DNA of 21,142 nt from an uncultured Bacteroidota bacterium (GTDB lineage Bacteria > Bacteroidota > Bacteroidia > UKL13-3), in contig CAIUEQ010000188.1 in the NCBI GenBank assembly GCA_903898215.1, positions 1 through 21,142 of the forward strand, in the 5' to 3' direction. Positions 6,813-14,844 of this stretch are shown piece by piece; within the stretch, counting starts at the first letter, position 1, and every line of letters starts with the position of its first letter. The translations under genes were made by a program, and so were the position numbers. The notes under the pieces are model-generated. The model saw only the letters and a program-made list of their open reading frames with translations. It did no database searches and was not told the origin of the DNA.

Positions 6813-8106
6813 TTTTGTAGTACTTGTATATTGCTAAAAGATGTTTAGGGTTGAATGCGCTCAAAAATAAGGTAAAATTTAATTTAGGTTTATAAATTAA
6901 TAACACAGCCAACAATCCAATATAATAGGTAATAAGCACCGACCAAGCAGCACCTGTAATTCCCATGCGAGGAATTAGATTGATATGTAATATAAAACAA
7001 CAGATTAATGAGATCAGCTGAAGATAAATTACTAGCTTTTGTTTGTTTTCGGCAAGCATCCAAACACCCCATGCTGTGCTAAAAAATATTGGAATGGTTG
7101 ACCAAATATGAATTTTAAAAACAGGAGGTGCTAACGCAAATTTTTCTTTGTACATAAATCCTATTACCCAATCACCAAAGAGAAAACCACCTATTGAAAT
7201 GATGATAGCCGACCATATTAATAACGAATATAATTGAGTTAATCTTTTTATTTGAAGCTCTTTATTATCGCGTGCATTTACAATTCCCGGAAATACAGCG
7301 GCACAAATTGCCACAGGAATAAAATACGAAGCTTCACTCATTCTAATAGCAGCCGAATAATTCCCCACTGAGGTCAGATCGAGAAAACGCTTCAATAAGA
7401 TCTGATCCATTTTTTGATACACCATCATCATTAATCCCGAAATAATAATTGGCCACGAGTGCATCAGCAATTCCTTTGCTTCGGCAAATGAGAATCTCCA
7501 TTCAAATACATTTTCACCTCGGCTTCTATAAAACAGATATTGATTGATGGCTGTAAGTGTTGCTTCAAACAATACCATCGAAGCAAAATATTCGAGAGGT
7601 GCTTTAATGTATATGAACACGATTTTTACAATCGAAGAAAGAAATAATGTAATGACCTGATTGATGGCTGTTAATTTTCCGAGGACTTTTGATTGAAAAT
7701 AAAAATCGACCACAGTAAACGATTGCATGATGATGGATAAGCTAACCAAAAATACAATGAATGTTTGTTGGTTATTATCCCGCATCGATGAATAAATTGT
7801 AGCAGCAATTACAACGATTATTGCACCAATAAGTCTCATCAAAAAGGTTGTGCCCAGAATATTGTTTTTATGTTCGGTACGTGTAATCAACTCTCGCACT
7901 ACAATGCTGTCGAGCCCAAGTGTTGAGAATACAGTAAATATTGCAACCACATTTAATGCATAACTAATCAATCCAAACTGGTCAGGACCTAAATATCGGG
8001 CAACCAATACTCCAACCAAAATGCCTGAGATAATTCTCGACATTTTTTCCAGTAAGATCCATGAAGTGTTTTTAACGTATTTGTTTGAAGAGGTGTTTTG
8101 ATTCAT
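6793..8106 (-). CDS. Wzx-type polysaccharide (O-antigen/capsule) flippase
   Basis: The 437-residue, very hydrophobic protein has about twelve to fourteen predicted membrane helices. Its N-terminus, with SWILLEKMSRIISGILVGVL (15-34) and ARYLGPDQFGLISYALN (36-52), is typical of the Polysacc_synt/MOP superfamily. Wzx proteins flip undecaprenyl-linked repeat units from the cytoplasmic to the periplasmic face for polymerisation. It is the first gene of the leftward polysaccharide cluster, and its start faces the first T9SS protein gene across 113 bp, so the cluster promoter should lie in 8107-8219. No Wzy polymerase is recognisable in the window. Related MOP proteins such as teichoic acid exporters cannot be excluded, but the context favours Wzx. 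Confidence 0.9.
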   Translation of the reverse strand: MNQNTSSNKYVKNTSWILLEKMSRIISGILVGVLVARYLGPDQFGLISYALNVVAIFTVFSTLGLDSIVVRELITRTEHKNNILGTTFLMRLIGAIIVVIAATIYSSMRDNNQQTFIVFLVSLSIIMQSFTVVDFYFQSKVLGKLTAINQVITLFLSSIVKIVFIYIKAPLEYFASMVLFEATLTAINQYLFYRSRGENVFEWRFSFAEAKELLMHSWPIIISGLMMMVYQKMDQILLKRFLDLTSVGNYSAAIRMSEASYFIPVAICAAVFPGIVNARDNKELQIKRLTQLYSLLIWSAIIISIGGFLFGDWVIGFMYKEKFALAPPVFKIHIWSTIPIFFSTAWGVWMLAENKQKLVIYLQLISLICCFILHINLIPRMGITGAAWSVLITYYIGLLAVLLIYKPKLNFTLFLSAFNPKHLLAIYKYYKNDKQHS

Positions 8107-8146
8107 TTATTAAGATGCTGCGATCAGAAATTTAATATTAAAATAA

Positions 8147-8177
8147 TTGATTATATAGCTGCAATTATATACCTTTC
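8147..8177 (+). promoter_or_regulatory. Candidate Bacteroidota-type promoter for the first T9SS protein gene
   Basis: TTG at 8147-8149 is followed after 20 bp by TACCTTTC (8170-8177), one base from the Bacteroidota -7 consensus TAnnTTTG. Spacing falls within the known range, and the start codon follows 42 bp later. This is a pattern match only; AT-rich DNA gives such matches by chance. Confidence 0.4.
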
Positions 8178-8219
8178 GTTTTTATTTATATTGAACGCTT
8201 CACAATAACGTCTGCTTTT

Positions 8220-11200
8220 ATGAAAAAATTATCTCTTGTGCTCATATGTATGCTTTTTGGTGTCCTTGCACTTCAAGCTCAGTTTTCTTCTTCATCTTTT
8301 GCATCCCCAATAAGTTTAACTTCGGGTTCAGGAACAACTTCTTACCCTCAAGGTATAGTTGCTCCAGATATAGATGGTGATGGGAAACCGGATATAGTAG
8401 CTACAAATTATACTAATAGCACGATGTCTGTTTTTAAAAATATTTTTACTTCTGGTACTTTCAGTTCTTCATCGTTTGCAACAAAAATTGATTATACAGG
8501 AGTGCTAGTTAATTTAATATCCACAGGTGACATAGATGGTGATGGGAAACCAGACATTGCAATTCCAACATATGGTTCTTCAAGCACACTCTTTTCTTTG
8601 TTTAGGGATTCTTCAACAACAGGGGTAATTAATTTTGCAAACAGGTATGATATGAATGCGAATACTACTCCTGCTTATATTGGAATTGGAGATTTAGATG
8701 GTGATGGAAAAAATGATTTAGTAGTTACAAATTATGGTTCTGGTAATATTTCAATTTTTAGAAATACAGGTTCTGTAGGTGGATTTAGTTTCGCCTCAAA
8801 AGTGGATTTAACAGCTGGAAGTGGTCCTTCTACTGTTGCAATATCCGATATAGATGGTGATGGAAAAAATGATATTGTAGTTACAAATTATACATCGTAT
8901 ACAATTACAGTTTTTAGAAATACAAATTCAAGCGGAAGTATTTCTTCATCATATTTTACATCTTCTACTTATTCCACTCCCTATTACCCTAACTTTATAA
9001 AAATTGATGATATAGATGGTGATGGGAGGAAAGATATTTTAACATCAAATTACGGAAGCAACAACATTTCAATTTTCAGAAACACTTCAACTTCTGGTAC
9101 AATAAGTCTCGCAACTAGACTTGATTATACAACAGGTTCAGGTACATCATGTACTCAAGGTTCAGCTATTGTTGATTTAGATGGAGATGGATTAAAAGAT
9201 ATTGCTGTTGCTAACAGATGTAATAATACTTTTTCTGTTTTTAAAAATCTGTCTACATCTGGTACAATATCATTAGCAACTCAAGTAACATATTCAACAG
9301 GAAGTACACCGTGTGATTTAACTTCTGCAGATTTTGATGGTGACGGCAGAATGGATATTGCTTTAACTAATAATGCTACTAACACAATTTATGTTTATCG
9401 AAATCAAATGATATCTCCCACAGCACCCACAATAGGCGGGAGTTCAATCAGTTTTAGCGGAGTAGGAAACAATAATATGACTGTAAGTTTCACAAAAGGA
9501 AACGGAGCTAGAAGAATTGTATTGTGTAAAGCGTCATCAGCAGTAAGCTCTGCACCAGTCAGCGGAACACTTTATACCGCAAACGCAACTTTTGGAAGTG
9601 GCTCACAAATCGGAACAGGTAATTATGTAGTATACAGTGATACCGGAAGTACTTTTATTTTAACAGGTTTAACAGCAAATACCACATATAATTTTGCGGT
9701 TTTTGAATACAATGGGGTAAATGGATATGCAAATTATTTAACTACAGCATTTTCATATATTACAGGAAGTCAGATAACCAACAATACCATTTATTATTAT
9801 TCAAAATCAACAGGGTATTTAAATTCTTTAAGCACTTGGGGTATGAATACCGATGGAACCGGAACAAATCCTTCGAGTTTTAGTACAGCAAATTCTTATT
9901 ATTTTGCTATCAATAATTCTTCGCCTTCAATTAATTCAAACCTTACCATCACAGGTGGAAATACAGCTTTAGTTGTGGGTGATGGAGTGAATACTTATAA
10001 CCTTTCGATTCCTTCAGGCTTATCACTTACAACCGATACTTTTTTACTGAAAAAAAATTCTACAGTTACAATTAACGGGAGTTTAATTGGCTCAACAAAT
10101 GTTTTTGAAGATACTTCAACCGCGCAATTTTTATCAACTTCGGCACAAAATATTCCAACGGCTAGTTATTATAATTTGATCGTGGGTTCATCTGTAAAAA
10201 CACTTAATACCGGAAATATTATTGTGCGAAATTCCTTAACGATGATCTCGTCAGTTAACCTAAATAATAATATCATGATGTTAGGTAATTCGGCTAGTCA
10301 ATTAGGAACTTTAAATGTGGTTACAGGAACTTTATTTGGAGGTACATTTATGCGATGGTTCAATACCGTTACCAACTCAGGATCGAGTGGATTGTTTCCA
10401 ATTGGAACAGCAACTTCGTACCGACCGGTTCAAATAAATTATACTACAGCGCCAACTACTGCAGGAACATTAGCAGCAACTTTTGTAAATACTATTCCAT
10501 CTAATAACGGACTTCCAATTTATGATGTTACTGTTTCACCGGTAGTTCAGGTAAACAAAGTTGGCAGAAACGGTACTTGGCAATTAACTCCCGGAACATT
10601 AGCAGGTGGTCAGTTTACAGGAAGTTTTACTGCAGCAGGTTTTTGGGGAGTAAGCAATGATTCGGTATTACGATTGGTGAGAAGAGCAAACAGCTCTGGA
10701 GCATGGTCAACAAACGGTAATTCAAATGCAACAACAGGCACAAATGCAACACCTGTATTGAGTCGCACAGGAATGAGTTTGTTTGGCGAATTTGGTGTTG
10801 GTGGCGATTCGGGAACAAATGCCCTACCGGTAAAATTAATTATTTTAACTGTTCATCAAGAAAGTGAAGACGCCATTTTAAACTGGCAAACCGCAAGCGA
10901 ACTAAACAGCGATTATTTTGAAATACAAAGAGCTTCTGATCTTGCTAACAATAATGCCAGAAATATTGAATGGGAAACCATTGGAAAAATAAATGCTTCA
11001 GGAAATTCAATCGATAGAAGAAATTATAATTATCCTGATAATATTAAACGCTTCCTTGACCTAAATACCAAAACAATTTACTATCGTTTAAATCAGGTTG
11101 ATAAGGATGGTTTTGTAACTAACTCCGACATTATTACCCTAAATTTAAAAACAAAACTCAGCACCATCACATTATATCCTTTACCTATCAATAATATTTT

Positions 11201-11378
11201 AACTGCGGTTTCAAACAATGCTGAAACTATAAATGAGTTGAGCATTTTTGATATGAGCGGTAAGCAAATCATTACAAGCTATAACTCACAAATGGATGTA
11301 TCGTCAATCGCTCAGGGAATGTATATTGTAAAAGTGGTAACCAACAAGCAGACCTATTTCCAGAAAATAACCAAGTAA
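8220..11378 (+). CDS. Secreted seven-repeat FG-GAP/VCBS protein with FN3-like and T9SS sorting domains (copy 1)
   Basis: The 1052-residue protein begins with a signal peptide (MKKLSLVLICMLFGVLALQA, cleavage likely before Gln21). Seven FG-GAP/VCBS repeats follow, each with a calcium-binding-like loop of the form DxDGDGxxD, at about residues 50, 104, 159, 210, 264, 319 and 371. The roughly 54-residue spacing fits a single seven-bladed propeller. An FN3-like domain (about 405-520), a long beta-rich region and a domain beginning LPVKLIILTVHQ (about 870) come next. The final 74 residues are a T9SS type A sorting domain ending GMYIVKVVTNKQTYFQKITK. The protein should cross the outer membrane and be released or attached to the surface. 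Adhesion or ligand binding is plausible, but no enzyme motif is visible. It is a paralog of the next gene. Confidence 0.9.
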   Translation: MKKLSLVLICMLFGVLALQAQFSSSSFASPISLTSGSGTTSYPQGIVAPDIDGDGKPDIVATNYTNSTMSVFKNIFTSGTFSSSSFATKIDYTGVLVNLISTGDIDGDGKPDIAIPTYGSSSTLFSLFRDSSTTGVINFANRYDMNANTTPAYIGIGDLDGDGKNDLVVTNYGSGNISIFRNTGSVGGFSFASKVDLTAGSGPSTVAISDIDGDGKNDIVVTNYTSYTITVFRNTNSSGSISSSYFTSSTYSTPYYPNFIKIDDIDGDGRKDILTSNYGSNNISIFRNTSTSGTISLATRLDYTTGSGTSCTQGSAIVDLDGDGLKDIAVANRCNNTFSVFKNLSTSGTISLATQVTYSTGSTPCDLTSADFDGDGRMDIALTNNATNTIYVYRNQMISPTAPTIGGSSISFSGVGNNNMTVSFTKGNGARRIVLCKASSAVSSAPVSGTLYTANATFGSGSQIGTGNYVVYSDTGSTFILTGLTANTTYNFAVFEYNGVNGYANYLTTAFSYITGSQITNNTIYYYSKSTGYLNSLSTWGMNTDGTGTNPSSFSTANSYYFAINNSSPSINSNLTITGGNTALVVGDGVNTYNLSIPSGLSLTTDTFLLKKNSTVTINGSLIGSTNVFEDTSTAQFLSTSAQNIPTASYYNLIVGSSVKTLNTGNIIVRNSLTMISSVNLNNNIMMLGNSASQLGTLNVVTGTLFGGTFMRWFNTVTNSGSSGLFPIGTATSYRPVQINYTTAPTTAGTLAATFVNTIPSNNGLPIYDVTVSPVVQVNKVGRNGTWQLTPGTLAGGQFTGSFTAAGFWGVSNDSVLRLVRRANSSGAWSTNGNSNATTGTNATPVLSRTGMSLFGEFGVGGDSGTNALPVKLIILTVHQESEDAILNWQTASELNSDYFEIQRASDLANNNARNIEWETIGKINASGNSIDRRNYNYPDNIKRFLDLNTKTIYYRLNQVDKDGFVTNSDIITLNLKTKLSTITLYPLPINNILTAVSNNAETINELSIFDMSGKQIITSYNSQMDVSSIAQGMYIVKVVTNKQTYFQKITK

Positions 11379-11496
11379 TTTCTATTATTTCAAAGGTCAC
11401 GGCATCACATTGATTTTATAATTTTAGAAGATTAATAAATATTTAATCTCTTAAAAAAGCTATTTGTCATGTAATTGTCTAATATCGAGTTTGTTT

Positions 11497-11525
11497 TTGT
11501 AATGTAAGTTATTACATCAACTTTG
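11497..11525 (+). promoter_or_regulatory. Candidate promoter with an internal inverted repeat, upstream of the second T9SS protein gene
   Basis: TTG (11497-11499) and CAACTTTG (11518-11525) are separated by 18 bp; the second is one base from TAnnTTTG. An inverted repeat, TGTAAT (11498-11503) and ATTACA (11511-11516) with a 7-bp spacer, lies almost entirely between the two promoter elements, which is where an operator would block polymerase. The start codon follows 25 bp later. No regulator is encoded nearby to link with it. Confidence 0.4.
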
Positions 11526-11550
11526 TAAACCGATTTATTCAATTAAAAAA

Positions 11551-14500
11551 ATGAAAAAACATGTTTTGATTATGGTGCTGTTTGCCTTAAGCAGCACTGT
11601 TCACTCTCAAATTTCCAGCACATCATTTGCAACAAATGTTGATTTTTCAACGGGTTCAACAACAACAAACCCCGCAAGATTGGCTGCCGCTGATTTAAAT
11701 GCAGATGGGAAAATTGACATGGTTGTCCCGAACAATGGAAACAGTACACTTTCTGTTTTCAGAAACGTAAGCGCATCTACAGGGTTTTATACTTCTAGTT
11801 TTGTAACTCAAAGTACGATTACTTCTAATACAAATCTTCAAGGCGCTATTTTTGCCGATTTGGATGGTGATGGGAAACCCGACATGATCACAACTCACGG
11901 AAACTTAGCAGGTGGTGGAGGAGGAGGAAGCACACAAATATTTGTTTACCAAAACGGATCAAGTACCGGAGGGTCGATTGGCTTTTTTACAGGAACAGGT
12001 TTTACAGCAGGTACTAATCCAGCATCAGCAACAGCTGCAGATATTGATGGTGATGGCAAACTCGATCTTGTAATTGCAAATTTTGGTAACAGACTAACAA
12101 ATAATGGTTCGCTCATCGTTTTAAGAAATACAAGTTCGGGCATAGGCTCATTTTCATTTGTAGCTTCATCGGCCTACACAGCAAATATTAATTCCCCATA
12201 CGATGTAAAAGTTTCAGATTTTGATGGTGATGGAAAATTAGATATCGTTACAGCATGTAATATTGCAACAGGAGCAGGATATGTTTCAGTTTATAGAAAT
12301 ACCAGTTCAACGGGAAGTATCACACTTACTCCGGTAAATACTTATACAGCAGGCACCAATCCCGAATTTGTTGATGCAGGTGATATTGATGGTGATGGCA
12401 AAACAGATATTGTTGTTACAAATTTCGGAAGCGCAAATGTTTCAGCCTTCAGAAATACAAGTACAGGTTCAGGAAGTATCAGTTTTGCAACGGCTGTAAA
12501 TTTTACAACAGGAACAAATCCTTCCGGATGTACACTTACCGATTTTGATGGTGATGGCAAATTAGACGGTGCAATTGTTAACAGAACTTCGGGTACACTT
12601 ACTGTTTATAAAAACACTGCAACTTCAGGAACAATTTCTTCTGCTTCTTTTGCAACAGGTGTTTCTTTTTCAACAAACAATAGTCCAACTTGTATCGCTA
12701 CCACCGACCTTGATGGCGATGGCAAACGCGAAATAATTATTTCAAATCAGGGTGCGGGTAATATTTCAGTTTTTAGAAATCAGATTCTTGCTGTAGAGCC
12801 AACAACTGCATCAAGCGGTTTAACATTTTCAGGAATTACTTCAAGTTCAGTAACTTTAAATTTTACAAAAGGAAACGGAGCAAAACGAATTATTTTAGCT
12901 CATGCAAATGCAGCAGTAAATTCAAATCCTGTTGATAGTTTTACGTATTCTGCAAATGCTTCGTTTGCTTCAGGAACACAGATTGGAACCGGGAATTATG
13001 TAGTTTATAATGATACCGGAAATTCAATTACCGTTACTGGTTTATCAACCGGAACTACCTATTATTTTAAAGTAATTGAATATAATGGAACTGCATCATA
13101 TACGAATTACTTAACAAGTACAACCTTAAATGGAAGTCAGATTATTTCAAGTGCCGTGTATTACAGTAAATCAACAGGAGCATTGAATGTGTTGAGTTCT
13201 TGGGGGCCAAATGCAGATGGTACAGGAACATCTCCAACTTCTTTTAGTAATAATAACGCAATTTATTTTGTAGTGAATAATAGTTCACCAACTCTTACAG
13301 CAAATTGGACCATAACCGGAACAAATCCTTTGATTGTTTTTGGTGATGGAGTGAATGCATTTAACTTGGCAATTCCTTCTGGTCTTACTTTAACGGCTGA
13401 TACCATTAGTGTAAGAAGTAGTGTAACACTTACCATCCAAGGTACACTTTCTGTTACCCGATCGTATTTTGAAGATGGAAGTACAGCTCAGTATTTAGGA
13501 GCAGCGGGTCAAAGTATTGCACCTGCAAATTATTTTGTTTTGGTTGCTGCTTCAGGTTCAAAAGTATTATCAGGAAATGTTATTGTGAGAAACATATTTA
13601 ATATGTCGACTAATATTAACGAAGGTTCTTATTCAATAACTTTGGGAACAGGAACTACACAAACAGGAACTTTATCTCGCACTGCAGGAACTATCATCGG
13701 AAGCTTTTCTCGTTGGTTTAGCAACACTACAAATACAGGAGCAACCGGATTATTTCCGATAGGAACTTTAACATACTATCGTCCGATTCAAATTGAATAT
13801 ACAAGTGCACCATCAGCCGGAGGAAAACTAACAGCATCATTCATCAACACAGATCCGGGAAATATTGGTTTGCCTTTATATGATTTTACAATTTCAGCTT
13901 CAGAGTTTCTCGACAAACAAGCACCGGATGGATATTGGAATATCAGCGTTTCAGGCTTATCAGGTGGAACATATTCTTCAACAGTCACCGCAACATCTTT
14001 TGGTTATGTAACCAATTATGCTGACCTCAGAATGTTAAAAAGAAATAATTCAACTTCAGCATGGACACTCCCAGGTGTCGCTGTGATAGGAAGTGGAAGT
14101 AACGCCTCTCCTGTTGTTAAACGCACGGGGTTAACTACAAATGGTGGCGATTTTGGAGTAGCAAGTGATCAAACTTTAAATTCATTACCCGTAAAATTAA
14201 TTATTCTTACTGTTCATCAATCAAATGAAGATGCTATTTTAAATTGGCAAACAGCAAGTGAAATTAACAGCGATTATTTTGAAGTGGAAAGATCGACAGA
14301 CAATGCTGATTGGCTTGCTGTAGGAAGAATAAAAGCCGCAGGAAATTCATCAGAAATTAAAAACTACGGTTATCCGGATAATATTAGTGCGATGTTGCAA
14401 CAAAATGTAAAATCGATTTATTATCGCTTAAAGCAAGTTGATAAAGATGGTGCAATAATTAATTCAACCGTTATTTCTCTTAACCTTAAAACTAAAATAA

Positions 14501-14718
14501 GTACAATCACTTTGTATCCGTTACCGATAAATAATATTTTAACTGCTGTGTCAAATAATGCTGAGAATATTACTGAAATAACACTTTTTGATATGAACGG
14601 AAAGCAAGTTGTATCAGGAACTACAGGACAATTAAATGTTTCGGCATTGGCTCAGGGGATTTATGTTGTTAAAGTGGTTACCGATAAACAAGTCTATTTT
14701 CAAAAAATTACGAAATAA
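11551..14718 (+). CDS. Secreted seven-repeat FG-GAP/VCBS protein with FN3-like and T9SS sorting domains (copy 2)
   Basis: The 1055-residue protein is collinear with its upstream neighbour: signal peptide (MKKHVLIMVLFALSSTVHS), seven VCBS loops at about residues 48, 103, 164, 223, 278, 331 and 386, an FN3-like domain (about 415-535), a beta-rich middle and a T9SS sorting domain ending GIYVVKVVTDKQVYFQKITK. The first loop is altered (DLNADGKID) and the last lacks the final Asp (DLDGDGKRE), so the edge blades may bind metal less well. A poly-Gly run lies at about 121-126. It is a tandem duplicate, but many synonymous differences show the duplication is old. It has its own candidate promoter and an intrinsic terminator, so it can be transcribed alone. 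Function beyond secretion and probable binding is unknown. Confidence 0.9.
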   Translation: MKKHVLIMVLFALSSTVHSQISSTSFATNVDFSTGSTTTNPARLAAADLNADGKIDMVVPNNGNSTLSVFRNVSASTGFYTSSFVTQSTITSNTNLQGAIFADLDGDGKPDMITTHGNLAGGGGGGSTQIFVYQNGSSTGGSIGFFTGTGFTAGTNPASATAADIDGDGKLDLVIANFGNRLTNNGSLIVLRNTSSGIGSFSFVASSAYTANINSPYDVKVSDFDGDGKLDIVTACNIATGAGYVSVYRNTSSTGSITLTPVNTYTAGTNPEFVDAGDIDGDGKTDIVVTNFGSANVSAFRNTSTGSGSISFATAVNFTTGTNPSGCTLTDFDGDGKLDGAIVNRTSGTLTVYKNTATSGTISSASFATGVSFSTNNSPTCIATTDLDGDGKREIIISNQGAGNISVFRNQILAVEPTTASSGLTFSGITSSSVTLNFTKGNGAKRIILAHANAAVNSNPVDSFTYSANASFASGTQIGTGNYVVYNDTGNSITVTGLSTGTTYYFKVIEYNGTASYTNYLTSTTLNGSQIISSAVYYSKSTGALNVLSSWGPNADGTGTSPTSFSNNNAIYFVVNNSSPTLTANWTITGTNPLIVFGDGVNAFNLAIPSGLTLTADTISVRSSVTLTIQGTLSVTRSYFEDGSTAQYLGAAGQSIAPANYFVLVAASGSKVLSGNVIVRNIFNMSTNINEGSYSITLGTGTTQTGTLSRTAGTIIGSFSRWFSNTTNTGATGLFPIGTLTYYRPIQIEYTSAPSAGGKLTASFINTDPGNIGLPLYDFTISASEFLDKQAPDGYWNISVSGLSGGTYSSTVTATSFGYVTNYADLRMLKRNNSTSAWTLPGVAVIGSGSNASPVVKRTGLTTNGGDFGVASDQTLNSLPVKLIILTVHQSNEDAILNWQTASEINSDYFEVERSTDNADWLAVGRIKAAGNSSEIKNYGYPDNISAMLQQNVKSIYYRLKQVDKDGAIINSTVISLNLKTKISTITLYPLPINNILTAVSNNAENITEITLFDMNGKQVVSGTTGQLNVSALAQGIYVVKVVTDKQVYFQKITK

Positions 14719-14742
14719 TAAAATATTTTTACCCATGAGATT

Positions 14743-14777
14743 AACGTTCTGCTTTCAAAAGAAGCAGGACGTTTTTT
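14743..14777 (+). terminator. Intrinsic terminator after the second T9SS protein gene
   Basis: AACGTTCTGCTT (14743-14754) pairs with AAGCAGGACGTT (14762-14773) with a single G-T wobble and a 7-base loop, and a run of six T follows (14772-14777). It starts 25 bp after the stop codon and separates this gene from the TPR gene. Confidence 0.85.
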
Positions 14778-14844
14778 ATTTAAAATTTCTCCTCCTGTAA
14801 AAACAATTATTTGTTGTATTTCGTTCCATCTATATTCGTAAAAT

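Noticed and set aside
11429..11449. AT-rich hairpin after the first T9SS protein gene as a terminator
   Set aside because: AGATTAA and TTAATCT pair, but the stem is nearly all A-T and no proper T-run follows, so termination there is not supported.
8220..14718. The two T9SS proteins as one gene split by a frameshift
   Set aside because: Each has its own signal peptide, full domain set and sorting domain, and 172 bp with a promoter-like sequence lie between them, so they are tandem paralogs.
14811..14838. TTG-N17-TATATTCG as the promoter of the TPR gene
   Set aside because: It matches the Bacteroidota pattern with one mismatch, but would leave almost no leader before the ATG at 14845, and other similar matches exist nearby.
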